From: Paenibacillus_AR mesotrionivorans
GTDB taxonomy: Bacteria > Bacillota > Bacilli > Paenibacillales > NBRC-103111
NCBI RefSeq assembly: GCF_046098205.1
Contig: NZ_JBJURJ010000010.1
Span: 124,001 to 188,000 of the forward strand
Direction of reading: 5' to 3'
Length of the DNA: 64,000 nucleotides
Shown: piece after piece, positions 35,257 through 45,093 of the stretch
Position numbering within the stretch: the stretch's first letter is position 1
Layout: each line of letters starts with the position of its first letter
Notes under the pieces: generated by a model
Seen by the model: only the letters and a program-made list of their open reading frames with translations
Told to the model about the DNA's origin: nothing
The model's database searches: none
Position numbers and translations under genes: made by a program

Positions 35257-36504
35257 CTAGTGGATTTCAATTTGTGAATTTCTATTCTTAATTATTTCTG
35301 AGTACCGCTCAATATCCTGTATAAAATTCCCCAAGTCTTTATTTACCATTGAATTCAAAAAATCCAACAATACATCTACCATTATATTTATCCTTAGAAG
35401 TTTTATTTTTTTTATATGTTTTGTAACTTTATTCTTTTCAATAAAATCCACAATCTTTTTTAATCTTTCTATTCCCTTTCCATCTGGGTAAGAATATTTA
35501 AAAATATTGCTTTCCCCTCCGTAGGTCGTTGTATCCTTCTTTAAAACTTGAAAACTGTTAAAGATTTTAAACCCAAGAATTACATCACCATATATATCTA
35601 GCTCTTTGCATCTTCTTTGAAAAGCCTCCTGGTGCTTTTTCTCAAGTCCTAATAGTGAATAATCAGACACCCTGCATAAATGTAACAATGAAATATATAA
35701 GTCTCTTTCAAACTCTGTTTGGATTTCGTAACTAGTGTACAAATCCCTATCTATTTTATTTTTCACGATTGCTTTGACACGATCTAAATAAGTTTTTACA
35801 CCCAAAGAATTTAAAACAAAGAAAATCAATTGCTGGACTTCATTGGCTATAACTTCAAACTCGTCAGCGTTTGGCATTTTTTCCAAATTATCGTTTTCTC
35901 CTCTAGAATACAATAATCTAGAATCAATTAAACGATTATAAGTTGATTCGCTAATAGGTAAACAATGACCGGATATTTTTAATGCCGTATCAAATACCGT
36001 TTTCCTTCCAAATTGTGGGTTATTTTTATTATAACAAAATACTATTAGTGAATTACGTATTAAAATGGAGAGCATACTAAGATCAAATAAATTAACTCCA
36101 TAACTTTTTACACTAGTCAGTACAGACTTATATAAACGATGGTATAAAAACATATCTTCTACAGAGCCTTTAAATTTTTCAAGACCTTCAAAAAGAGTAT
36201 TTATAGATATATTATTCCTATGAAATATTAATTTACCTTCAAGTTTTAAATGCCATAAAAATAATGAGCCGTGTTTTAACATTAGTTCAAATGTTTGTTC
36301 ATCATAAACAGCTAGTTCATATTTTATGTTCTCTAATTGATTTCCCACCCACTCTTTGAGTCTTATTATTTTTTTATCAGAAATCTGTCTTATTAAAATA
36401 AATAAATCATAGTCAGATCTTTCATCACTGTCTCCTCTAGCATAGGAGCCGTATTCAATTACTGCGATAACATCTTTATGAAGTGAGTAATTTATTCTGC
36501 TCAT
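35257..36504 (-). CDS. nucleotidyltransferase-fold protein coupled to a channel gene
   Basis: 415 residues. The N-terminus has the pol-beta nucleotidyltransferase signature: G19-S20 in IEYGSYARGDS and D31-Y-D33 in RSDYDLFILI, with Glu63 in KYELAVYD as a possible third acidic residue. About 300 mostly helical residues of unknown fold follow, rich in Lys, Asn and Ile. Family members transfer a nucleotide to a protein, antibiotic or second nucleotide. The ATG overlaps the stop of the upstream pentapeptide/channel gene (ATGA), so the two are made together. DNA here is far more AT-rich than the flanks, suggesting recent transfer. Not a canonical CD-NTase. Confidence 0.75.
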   Translation of the reverse strand: MSRINYSLHKDVIAVIEYGSYARGDSDERSDYDLFILIRQISDKKIIRLKEWVGNQLENIKYELAVYDEQTFELMLKHGSLFLWHLKLEGKLIFHRNNISINTLFEGLEKFKGSVEDMFLYHRLYKSVLTSVKSYGVNLFDLSMLSILIRNSLIVFCYNKNNPQFGRKTVFDTALKISGHCLPISESTYNRLIDSRLLYSRGENDNLEKMPNADEFEVIANEVQQLIFFVLNSLGVKTYLDRVKAIVKNKIDRDLYTSYEIQTEFERDLYISLLHLCRVSDYSLLGLEKKHQEAFQRRCKELDIYGDVILGFKIFNSFQVLKKDTTTYGGESNIFKYSYPDGKGIERLKKIVDFIEKNKVTKHIKKIKLLRINIMVDVLLDFLNSMVNKDLGNFIQDIERYSEIIKNRNSQIEIH

Positions 36505-37373
36505 CTAGCTATCCTCCTGTACACAGCTGAAACAAAAAAACCTAAAAAGATGATACCTAAGCCACTCTCTATTACAAATGTTATAGTTGACATAAAACCA
36601 TTTGGTAAAAATTCACCATAACCACTACCCGAAAATACCAAGAAACTCAAGAAGAGAGCATTATGTATTTCTAAACTACTAACTTTATTGTTGTTAATTT
36701 TATCTATATACTCTAAATCAAGAAAGCTAATAATTACAGCAAAAAAGATCACTGTAAGAACTGCAAATCTAAATAACTTCCAAAGACTTAATCCATATCC
36801 CCAAACAAATCCACTTATTGTTTGCATAATATAACTAAAAAATGAATTTACTCGATCCAAAGTGCCTATATTACTGTAATAGCTATTTAAACACAAAAAT
36901 TTGTTTTTAGAATTTACACGCTCTTCCTCAGCAATCAACACATTTAATTTGTCGCAAGATTTTTTCTCCGACATTTCTGTTTGATTAATCAACAACTGTT
37001 TCAATATATTAATTTTTAGATTCGATTCTGTTGGAAGATTGGACAGAATCTCTTGGAGATTAATTTTACATTTAGAAAATTCTGTATAGCGCAAGTTGCA
37101 CACTCTAAAACTGGCCTTTTCTAAATTACAATTTATAAACTTTGTACCCGTCAAATCGACGTTTTGAAATGTAGCATTTCTTAAATAACAATCTTGTACT
37201 ATCGTTTGAGTTATACGACTGTTAATAAACTTTGCTCTATTAAGTCCTAGCGATAATAACGAGCTATTCTGAATTGTCTTATCTTCTAATTGAAATTGAT
37301 CATTTAGTTCTTGCTCAACTAGAACCATTTTATTAATTACATCTAGTTTATTCAAGTCCGTTTTAGATAACAT
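36501..37373 (-). CDS. pentapeptide-repeat protein with ion-channel domain
   Basis: 290 residues from the ATG at 37373 (AAAGGTG 8 nt upstream), rather than 37406. Residues about 50-110 are pentapeptide repeats (LNRAKFINSRITQT, LRNATFQNVDLTGTKFINCNLEKASF), forming a right-handed beta-helix. The C-terminal half has two membrane helices (LWKLFRFAVLTVIFFAVIIS and TITFVIESGLGIIFLGFFVS) around a pore-like loop, FLSFLVFSGSGYGEFLPNG, laid out like the TVGYGD filter of two-helix K+ channels but with GSGYGE. It is first in a pair with the nucleotidyltransferase, a layout that suggests a membrane effector. The codon use is very AT-rich. Confidence 0.75.
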   Translation of the reverse strand: MLSKTDLNKLDVINKMVLVEQELNDQFQLEDKTIQNSSLLSLGLNRAKFINSRITQTIVQDCYLRNATFQNVDLTGTKFINCNLEKASFRVCNLRYTEFSKCKINLQEILSNLPTESNLKINILKQLLINQTEMSEKKSCDKLNVLIAEEERVNSKNKFLCLNSYYSNIGTLDRVNSFFSYIMQTISGFVWGYGLSLWKLFRFAVLTVIFFAVIISFLDLEYIDKINNNKVSSLEIHNALFLSFLVFSGSGYGEFLPNGFMSTITFVIESGLGIIFLGFFVSAVYRRIAR

Positions 37374-37690
37374 TTCATCATCACCTTTACAGTATAAATT
37401 ATACAATTTATTTGTAATCGACGCCTGTATACAATCTCTATATTCTAAAGGATTCGATAATATTAATTAACATAATGGACAGTTTTTAATTCCAGTTACC
37501 TTATAAATAATTAGTTAAAAGAATATTTAGTCCTATCGGAATAAAGTTCTACATAATATTACAGAATCCTCCAAAGAAAAATATTTTTAATACCACTACT
37601 TAAGTTTGCTTAAATAGTGGTTATATATGTTTTCTTACAAGTAGATGTCCCATTAATTACGCATCTAATAAAGGAATGAAATCATAATGT
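37374..37690. other. AT-rich upstream region of the channel gene
   Basis: About 315 bases without a credible ORF. On the minus strand a TATAAT (37403-37398) lies 25 bases before the channel-gene start; no clear -35 box. A hairpin at 37592-37621 (ACCACTACTTAAG / CTTAAATAGTGGT, loop TTTG) has no T run next to it and could be an operator or RNA structure. Confidence 0.4.
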
Positions 37691-37737
37691 AAAATGGACA
37701 AATTGGGAGCAACCATCGCTCTCTATTTGTCCATTTT
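37691..37737 (-). terminator. terminator of the hsd operon
   Basis: A long stem, AAAATGGACAAATTGGGAGC with GCTCTCTATTTGTCCATTTT, around AACCATC, with T or A runs at both ends. It lies 35 bases after the metallopeptidase stop and ends the hsdM-hsdS-hsdR-metallopeptidase transcript. Confidence 0.8.
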
Positions 37738-37771
37738 GCATTAACCATAATCTGCACTTTGCCCCTAAACT

Positions 37772-38497
37772 CTAAAGTTCCCTTACTATCTCATCATCCA
37801 ACACTGCTTTACGCTTTTCCCAATCAGGCATTAGGGCAAATAACATGTCGTAAAAACCATTACTATGATCATTATATCGGAAGTGAATCAATTCATGTAA
37901 CACTACATAATCGATACAATGTTTGGGTGCTTTAATTAGCTCTGAATTAAGTAAGATGGTGTTCGATTCGATTAATGCGGACCCCCACCTTGCCTTCATC
38001 ATACGCAAATCAATTTTAGGTCTTTGGATTCCGTATTTTTGTACGACTGGATATTGCTTATCTAAGGATTCCTCGAATGCCTTAATTGCCTTTACTCGAA
38101 ACCATTCCTCCATTAATTTAGCTTTTCGAATAAGATTACCCGACTCTTTAACAACTAAAATAATGAACCCTCGATAATACTTAACACCTTCTTCTCCAGT
38201 TGTTTCCTTTACCCTCAAACGATATTGCTTTCCTAAGTATTTGTATGATTCACCGCTGACATATTCCCGTTCACTTTGTTTATACGATTGTACATGTTCG
38301 AAGTTCTTTACGTTTTTTAATATCCATTCGCCTTTACTTTTAACGAAATCATATATAAAACCAAGTGGTACCTTCTCTGCAGCAGACACCATAATTGTCA
38401 TATCTGGCTTAATGTTGAGGTTTACATTCTTAACACTTTTCCGTTCAAGAATAAACTCTATTATACGATTGGCATAAATAATCTGATGTTTGTCCAT
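37772..38497 (-). CDS. YgjP-like zinc metallopeptidase (DUF45)
   Basis: 241 residues, ATG with AAGGTAGG upstream, inside the end of hsdR. The HExxH-type zinc motif is in VVLHELIHFRYNDHSNGFYDML, with the third His in the NDHS segment as usual for the YgjP/DUF45 family. RPKIDLRMMKARWGSALIESNTILLNSEL is the family's R-x-x-x-x-R-W-G-S signature. These proteins are often encoded beside type I restriction systems, with an undefined role. It is the last gene of the operon, 11 bases after hsdR. Confidence 0.9.
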   Translation of the reverse strand: MDKHQIIYANRIIEFILERKSVKNVNLNIKPDMTIMVSAAEKVPLGFIYDFVKSKGEWILKNVKNFEHVQSYKQSEREYVSGESYKYLGKQYRLRVKETTGEEGVKYYRGFIILVVKESGNLIRKAKLMEEWFRVKAIKAFEESLDKQYPVVQKYGIQRPKIDLRMMKARWGSALIESNTILLNSELIKAPKHCIDYVVLHELIHFRYNDHSNGFYDMLFALMPDWEKRKAVLDDEIVREL

Positions 38498-38508
38498 GTT
38501 GTCCTACC

Positions 38509-41500
38509 TTAATAACGTCTTAATGCTACAGTCTTGATCTGCTCAATAATCTTATCCACTTGATCAAAATCTAGTCTAATTTTGTGCTCTTTCATAAAAT
38601 CAAAAATAAGATCATCTATTTCCTGAGCGATCTTATTGTGAACTTCCATATTATCATGCCAGTCTACCTTGGTATATGCACGTATAATGCTTTCCATTTT
38701 CAATGCTAATTCGGCTAATAATTCTTCACTTAACTTCTGTTCATTCTTTATGTCTATCCCCACACCATAGGAAGTCCTCTGTTCTTTGATGATACCTTTC
38801 GCCACACCAAAGAAAGCCTGTGCATTTGCATTTTTCTTAATGGATTCGGGGTAAGACCTAACAGGTTCCCCTTGCTGATATTCTTTTTTAAGATCATTCA
38901 TTTTCTGCAAATATTCAGCCTCTGAAATTCTTTGTTGCTTATATGCGTCAATTGCTTCCTTAATCCGTTCAGAGAACTTTTTATAATATGCAGGGTTTTC
39001 ATCCCACTTGGTATTGATACTTTTTGTCAGACGTGTACGAATCGCATCTGCTCGTGCACGTTTTGAATCTAACCGCTCAAGTTCTTCTTCAAAAGCTTTT
39101 TCATTAAGTATGTCCACAGGGTTGGTTATGCGAATAACCTCTTCTGCCGAAATGTAATGATCCATTAGATTTTGCATTTTTGCTTCGTATTCTTTATGGT
39201 CAATGGTATCTGAATACCGCAGCTTTACTGCTTTCCGAAGCTCTTGATAAAATTTCAAGTCTCTCTTATATTTCTTCAACTCTTCTGCGGGTAAAGCATT
39301 ATAGATTTTCTCGGACTCTAACGCAATCCCAAGATTTTGCCCAAACTTTGAGAGAACTCCATAAAATTCTTGTCTCCGTTCCTCATCTTCAAGCCAAACC
39401 TCGTACTCTTCCGTATCCTGCTTATTCTTGATGGGTGAAAAAATTTGAATCATGTCGGAGTAATATTGCCTCAAAGAACCAATAACGCTAATCACATCAT
39501 ATATGGCTCCTTGTAAGTCCTTGGGATCATAGTTTTCGAGCCCTGCACCCGAATACATTTCTAAAACTTGGTCGAGTCGATCCAACAATCCTCTGTAATC
39601 AATAATGAACCCATAGTCCTTGCCATCATACAATCGATTGACCCTGGCGATTGCCTGTAACAACGTATGTTCTTTCATTGGCTTATCAATGTACAAAACA
39701 GTCGCTCGCGGCGCATCGAAACCTGTAAGAAGCTTATCTACAACGATTAATAACTCAAATTCATCGCCCTCGATAAAATCCTCTTTTATGGCATCTTCAT
39801 AAGATTCTTCATCACCGTAGCGATTCACCATTCGATTCCAAAAATTGAGCACTTTATTTCTCGAAACCTCATCAACAACCTCATGCCCTTCCCGTTGATC
39901 AGGCGGCGATATAACAACGGCACATGTAAGATCACCAAGCTCTTCGAATGCTTCCAAATATCGAATAGCTTCGATCTTACTATTGGTCGCAAGCATCGCT
40001 TTAAACTGGCTACCTTGTGTTTTATAATTGTCCAGAAAGTGCTGGTTAATATCGAAGGCAATCATGCAAAGACGCTGATTGGATGAAGCTATTCTCTCGA
40101 ATTGACTCCACTTTTTCATGACCTCATCTTTCTGCTTGTCATTCAGATTACGGGTAATCATTTCAAGTCGAGTGTCAATTGCTTTTTGATTCACGGTTTG
40201 ATCGACCATTTTCCCTTCGTAAAGAAGGGGAACTATAGCTTTGTCTTTAACTCCATCTGCAATCGTGTATGTATGAATCAACTTACCAAACTTAATCATG
40301 GTACTCTTTTCTTTCTTCATAAGTGGTGTTCCCGTAAATCCGAGGTAACAAGCATTGGGGAACACCTTTTTCATCTTGATGTGTAGTTCTCCATACTGAG
40401 TACGATGTGATTCATCAACTAAGATGAAGATATCTCTCGACTCAACAGGCTTTAGCATCACAGAAGCAGTATCAAACTTGTGAATCAAAGTAGTTACGAT
40501 ATCCGCATTGTTATCTCTTATAAGATCCACCAAATGCGAACCTTTTGTTGCTCTGCTTGCCTTTAGTCTGGTATGCTTAAACGTCTTATGTATTTGCTTG
40601 TCCAACTCAACCCGATCCGTTACAACCACTACTTTTGGGTTAAACTCACTCATCTCAGATAGGATATACTTTGCCAGCATCACCATTGTAAGACTCTTAC
40701 CAGAACCCTGCGTGTGCCATATAACCCCTGATTGACGATTTCCACTTTCATCACGTTCATGAATGGTCTTGATGATTTCCTTGATTGCAAAGTATTGCTG
40801 ATATCGAGTTACCTTTTTAACATCTTTATCGAACAAGGTAAAAAAGTGGGTTAGCTCCAGCAATCGTTCTGGGTGGAAAAGAGAGATTATATTTTTGTCT
40901 TGTATCGTTGGCAAACGACCCATAACCGTTTCATTTAATATCGATTGCAACCATTCTTCTTTCTCTTCCTTCCAAACAGACCAGAACTTCTTTGGGGTGT
41001 TACAGGTTGCATACTTTGTTTCATTCTTGTTCGTAGACATGACGATTTGCACAAACTTAAAGAGCTGTGGGATATAATCTTTCCCCTGGTTACGGATCAT
41101 TTGGCTAATCCCTTGCTCCATCGAGATTGATGCCTTCTTGCACTCCAATACCGCCAATGGAATCCCATTCACGAACAAGACAATATCAGGGCGCACAGTT
41201 CCCCGCCCATCCATTCTCTCTACAGTAAACTCCTCAACCACATGAAAAACATTGTTCTCGAAGTTTTCCCAATCAATGTACTGAATGGTAAATGACTTCT
41301 TTGAACCATCGGGTAAAAACTCCGTGTAGCTTCGCCCTAACATCAAAGTTTCGAAAATTTTTTCGTTCGTCTTAACAAGCCCATCGGTTAACGGCTCATC
41401 CAGATTACGAATGGCTTGCTGAATATTGTTTTGACTGAACTTATATGTAGTGCCCTTATATTCATACGAGTTGAACTCATTTAACCGTTCTTCCAATACA

Positions 41501-41643
41501 GTTCTTATTAAAACATTATAGATGCTGCCGCGCATAATTTCCGTTTGTTCAGGAGTCAAAACCTGATAGTCTAAGCCCTTTAAGACTTCAAGAGCAGGTT
41601 GTTGGCTTATAAATCGTTCATCATAGCTATTCATTCGATCCAC
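38509..41643 (-). CDS. hsdR: type I restriction enzyme R subunit
   Basis: 1044 residues from a GTG at 41643, 7 nt after GGAGG; the longer GTG at 41649 is too close to the site. The N-terminal nuclease domain has PDIVLFVNGIPLAVLECKK (PD...E-x-K), the motor domain has Walker A TQGSGKSLTMVML and DEAD-box-like ILVDESHRTQYG, then TGTPL and a helicase C domain with LTGFDAPRATVLYIDKPM and QAIARVNRLY. It translocates and cuts unmodified DNA in complex with HsdM and HsdS, whose genes are just upstream. Full length. Confidence 0.96.
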   Translation of the reverse strand: MDRMNSYDERFISQQPALEVLKGLDYQVLTPEQTEIMRGSIYNVLIRTVLEERLNEFNSYEYKGTTYKFSQNNIQQAIRNLDEPLTDGLVKTNEKIFETLMLGRSYTEFLPDGSKKSFTIQYIDWENFENNVFHVVEEFTVERMDGRGTVRPDIVLFVNGIPLAVLECKKASISMEQGISQMIRNQGKDYIPQLFKFVQIVMSTNKNETKYATCNTPKKFWSVWKEEKEEWLQSILNETVMGRLPTIQDKNIISLFHPERLLELTHFFTLFDKDVKKVTRYQQYFAIKEIIKTIHERDESGNRQSGVIWHTQGSGKSLTMVMLAKYILSEMSEFNPKVVVVTDRVELDKQIHKTFKHTRLKASRATKGSHLVDLIRDNNADIVTTLIHKFDTASVMLKPVESRDIFILVDESHRTQYGELHIKMKKVFPNACYLGFTGTPLMKKEKSTMIKFGKLIHTYTIADGVKDKAIVPLLYEGKMVDQTVNQKAIDTRLEMITRNLNDKQKDEVMKKWSQFERIASSNQRLCMIAFDINQHFLDNYKTQGSQFKAMLATNSKIEAIRYLEAFEELGDLTCAVVISPPDQREGHEVVDEVSRNKVLNFWNRMVNRYGDEESYEDAIKEDFIEGDEFELLIVVDKLLTGFDAPRATVLYIDKPMKEHTLLQAIARVNRLYDGKDYGFIIDYRGLLDRLDQVLEMYSGAGLENYDPKDLQGAIYDVISVIGSLRQYYSDMIQIFSPIKNKQDTEEYEVWLEDEERRQEFYGVLSKFGQNLGIALESEKIYNALPAEELKKYKRDLKFYQELRKAVKLRYSDTIDHKEYEAKMQNLMDHYISAEEVIRITNPVDILNEKAFEEELERLDSKRARADAIRTRLTKSINTKWDENPAYYKKFSERIKEAIDAYKQQRISEAEYLQKMNDLKKEYQQGEPVRSYPESIKKNANAQAFFGVAKGIIKEQRTSYGVGIDIKNEQKLSEELLAELALKMESIIRAYTKVDWHDNMEVHNKIAQEIDDLIFDFMKEHKIRLDFDQVDKIIEQIKTVALRRY

Positions 41644-41684
41644 ATTCACACCTCCTATGTAAGGGATTAGGAAAAGGGCAAGGG

Positions 41685-42947
41685 TTAAACCTTTACCCGT
41701 ACTTTCCCTGTAAGTAAGAGTTGCATTAAGCCTTGTTTTTGAAGTTTTAACTCCTCAAGTTCACTCCTTAAAAGGTTAATTTGCCTGTCAATGACTGACA
41801 AAACCTCAGCTATCTTGGATTGTTCATCAATATCGAAGGGAATATATATATCGGTTTCCAAAAAGGCATCGATCTTTACAGCCATTCTTTCGACTAAGGT
41901 CCCTTCAGCCTTAGCTGAAAATTTCTTTATTTGTCTATCAGAAGTGAGCAGTTGTGTTAAAAACTCCAAATGATATTGTTCTTTATCTCTAATGTAGAGA
42001 ATCTCATAAATAGGGGACAATAATAATGGATGGTCAACTTTGTTAAGTGCTATCGCCCCAAAACGCAAATTTGATGGATTATAAACAATATCGCCTTTTC
42101 TCGATATCTTGTACTTCTTATTATCACTCTTAACCAAGAACTCTCTATTATACCGATTGGTTTTAGCTGTAACACCATCTTCAATGGTTAGAGAAAACAA
42201 AGGTAATTCTTCCGTTATGACACTTTTCTCGTTCCTAACTTGTAGAATTTCCCTCAGCGGAACATATCCCCATTCACTTTCGAATCCGGGTAATCTCATT
42301 TTACCTGTTAGTAGTGTTAACATTAATCCCTTTTTCTGCTCTCTTTTTTTCTCTATATATCTCCCCTTTAACTCTAGCGCCTTATCAAAGATCATTGCTA
42401 TTTTTCCTATCTTACGCTGTTCATTATACCCAGGGAGCATTGTACTCAACGACAGAAAGTTTTCCTTTGATATATTTTTCATACTACTACTTGTACCAGT
42501 AGCTAAGACTTTTACTTTATTTCTTATTTCTTGTGATGTAAGAACACTAACTAACCATAATCCGTCTACTGATTCTCGCAAACTGGTTTGCCACAACTTA
42601 TCGGACAAGAATAGGTTCTCATAATCTTGATCTACATACCCAACTTCACCTACAAGCTCAGGAGTATTAGCACGGCTAACTATGATAGATCCTTTTTTAG
42701 GGTTTAATTTCGCCCTTTTGATTTCATTTTTTTTTATTTTCTTGTTTTCATTTGGATAAAAGTATCCATTTGCGACAGAACTGGTTTTCAGCACTCCATA
42801 CCCAGTATTGTCAGTTGGGTAATCTTCCGCATTTACACTGACACCCGAATCTAATGTAGAAATGAGTTCTTTTAACTGGACCTGTTTCCATTCGTTCGGC
42901 ATACGGGATTTCTCATTCTCTGTATCTGCTATATTTAATCTATTCAT
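41685..42947 (-). CDS. hsdS: type I restriction specificity subunit
   Basis: 420 residues with two target-recognition domains of about 180 residues each. Each is followed by a conserved helical spacer: LKGRYIEKKREQKKGLMLTLLTGKMRLPGF in the middle, and IDRQINLLRSELEELKLQKQGLMQLLLTGKVRV at the end. The two TRDs read different halves of a bipartite DNA site. ATG 7 bases after hsdM stop, with AGGTGAAC upstream. Complete in length and frame, so the system looks intact. Confidence 0.95.
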   Translation of the reverse strand: MNRLNIADTENEKSRMPNEWKQVQLKELISTLDSGVSVNAEDYPTDNTGYGVLKTSSVANGYFYPNENKKIKKNEIKRAKLNPKKGSIIVSRANTPELVGEVGYVDQDYENLFLSDKLWQTSLRESVDGLWLVSVLTSQEIRNKVKVLATGTSSSMKNISKENFLSLSTMLPGYNEQRKIGKIAMIFDKALELKGRYIEKKREQKKGLMLTLLTGKMRLPGFESEWGYVPLREILQVRNEKSVITEELPLFSLTIEDGVTAKTNRYNREFLVKSDNKKYKISRKGDIVYNPSNLRFGAIALNKVDHPLLLSPIYEILYIRDKEQYHLEFLTQLLTSDRQIKKFSAKAEGTLVERMAVKIDAFLETDIYIPFDIDEQSKIAEVLSVIDRQINLLRSELEELKLQKQGLMQLLLTGKVRVKV

Positions 42948-42954
42948 AGTTCAC

Positions 42955-44484
42955 CTATAATCCAAGCTCATTTAATATTGCTTCAAGTTCTGTTTCAACA
43001 TTGCTGAGTTCCCTTTTTATATCAATAATATTTTGCTTTACCATTTTCATATCAATTTCCTCTTCTTCCTCGAAGCTATCGACATAACGAGCAATGTTCA
43101 AGTTATATGAATTGTCCTTTATCTCATTTAATGTTGCTAAGTATGAGTATTTTTCTATAGATTCATATCCTTCGTATGCTTCAACAATTCTACGAATATC
43201 AATTTCACGTAAATTATTCTGGTTCTTGCCCTTTTCGTAATTGCCCTCACTTGATGCATCAATAAATAAAACTTCATTTCTTTTGCGGTTCTTCTTAAAT
43301 ATCATTACACATGCAGGGATACCAGTTCCATAAAATAGATTTGCAGGTAAACCTATAACTGCATCTAATAGGTTCATCTCAATAATTTGCTGACGAATCT
43401 TCTCTTCGCTCGACCCACGGAATAAAACTCCATGAGGAAGGATTGTTGCCATCCGACCATTCTCAGCTAATGAGTAAAGCATATGTTGTACAAACGCATA
43501 ATCTCCCTTTGATGTAGGTGGTACGCCCCACTCAAATCTTCTGTACTGGTCCAGGCTCGCTTCCATTTTGAACTTCTCATCATTATTACCTTCACCAGCA
43601 AAGCCCATTGCCCATTTGTCGAGAGAGAAGGGGGGATTAGCAACGATTGCCTGGAACTTCATCAACTTGCCATCTTCCAAGTGAAGTGGATTAGATAACG
43701 TGTCGCCCCATTCAATCTTAGCATCATCTATTCCGTGAAGGTACATGTTCATGAGTGCTAAGGAATGTGTTTGTCCGTTCCGTTCTTGACCATAGATAGC
43801 AACTTTCTTGCTTGGCACTTGATTCGCCACTTTAATCAACAAGGAACCCGATCCACACGTAGGATCATAGATACGATCATTTTCTTTGGGCTTAACCAAT
43901 CGAGCAAGAAGTTCCGACACCATAGATGGCGTAAAGAACTCTCCACCTTTCTTGCCAGCATCGGATGCGAATCGCTCGATCATAAATTGGTAGGCATCAC
44001 CTATGATATCTTCACTTCCAACAACGGAAGGTTTCAACGTAAGTTTATTGAAATCCTCCAACAATGCACGAAGCATGGCATTTCTCTCTTTTGCTTTACC
44101 AAGTGTCGCTTCACTGTTAAAGTCGATATTACGAAATACACCACGCAATTTCCCTGTGTTTTCGTTCTCCAAACGTTCCAATGCTTTATTAATGATCTCA
44201 CCAATCTCAGAATCAGTCCGCTTGCTATATAAATAATCAAATGTAGACAGCTCATCTAATACAAAACGTTCCCTGGCTAATGCACGCTCAATGCGTTGTT
44301 TATCCCCGTCATAACGTTTTGTATATTCCTCCACATGCTCCTTATACAAATCACTCAAATACTTGATGAACAACATCGTTAGGATGTAATCCTTATATGT
44401 ACTGGAGTCGATTTTCCCTCGGAATGTATCTGCCGCTTGCCACAAAATTGTATTTATTTGTTGAGAAGTAACTTGCTCACTCAC
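42955..44484 (-). CDS. hsdM: type I restriction-modification methyltransferase subunit
   Basis: 509 residues, GTG start with AGGGGGAAC 4-8 nt upstream. The HsdM N-terminal helical domain is followed by an adenine-N6 methyltransferase core: GGEFFTPSMVSELLARLV, YDPTCGSGSLLIKV (SAM-binding motif I) and IVANPPFSLDKW (catalytic NPPF). A C-terminal coiled coil (VKQNIIDIKRELSNVETELEAIL) would contact HsdS. It is first in the operon. On the minus strand a TATAAT lies about 50 bases upstream. Confidence 0.96.
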   Translation of the reverse strand: MSEQVTSQQINTILWQAADTFRGKIDSSTYKDYILTMLFIKYLSDLYKEHVEEYTKRYDGDKQRIERALARERFVLDELSTFDYLYSKRTDSEIGEIINKALERLENENTGKLRGVFRNIDFNSEATLGKAKERNAMLRALLEDFNKLTLKPSVVGSEDIIGDAYQFMIERFASDAGKKGGEFFTPSMVSELLARLVKPKENDRIYDPTCGSGSLLIKVANQVPSKKVAIYGQERNGQTHSLALMNMYLHGIDDAKIEWGDTLSNPLHLEDGKLMKFQAIVANPPFSLDKWAMGFAGEGNNDEKFKMEASLDQYRRFEWGVPPTSKGDYAFVQHMLYSLAENGRMATILPHGVLFRGSSEEKIRQQIIEMNLLDAVIGLPANLFYGTGIPACVMIFKKNRKRNEVLFIDASSEGNYEKGKNQNNLREIDIRRIVEAYEGYESIEKYSYLATLNEIKDNSYNLNIARYVDSFEEEEEIDMKMVKQNIIDIKRELSNVETELEAILNELGL

Positions 44485-45093
44485 ATCTGTTCCCCCTGAA
44501 ATTCACCAAAATGTAATAAACTATTTCTCAATTATACCATTATCGAAACAGAGAAAGTATCCCTGGTTCTTTAACAATTAACGGAACGACTCTAGGAGTT
44601 AAATCCTTTCAACACAACAATATTATAGACATACTTCGTCACCTTACAGATCATTTAAGTTGTTTTTGCAAAAACTAAATTGGAGTGACTTGGCCATGCC
44701 AAGAAGAATTTCTTAGGTCAGCAAACTGTATAAGCACTGTTACCAACTTCATATGTGTTGATATCTTCAACTAGCACAAAAAACTTAGGATAAAAAATTG
44801 AAAAAAAACGATTTGATATACTTAAATTCGAGAGAAATCTGTGAATAATCTAAAGTTACTTGTGCCGCTGCACCTCATAGGCTATCTTATGAAGTTCGAT
44901 CTCATGTTAATCGGGCATGAAATAGCCAAGGAAAAGCAAGGATTTTGCATGGATCTCGCTCGGCTTAGCGGTAAACTTTATTTGCTTAGTTGCAGACTAT
45001 TGAGGTCGGATTGTTTTCACTGCCAACTTCATCGAACCAATCGATGATGCTTTTGAATTACGCTCTGATTTCCGCAACGCTCCTTCATCAGTT
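44485..45093. other. gene-free region, possibly decayed DNA
   Basis: About 600 bases between hsdM and the DUF6273 gene. It has the hsdM promoter region on the left (TATAAT at about 44536-44531, minus strand). The right half contains short overlapping open frames on the plus strand (about 44840-45110) that I cannot match to a family; they may be remnants of a broken gene. This is the border of the restriction island. Confidence 0.35.

Noticed and set aside
35257..37373. Canonical CBASS operon
   Set aside because: There are no Cap2/Cap3 or other CBASS accessory genes, and the nucleotidyltransferase does not show the full CD-NTase layout. I report it as an unclassified pair instead.
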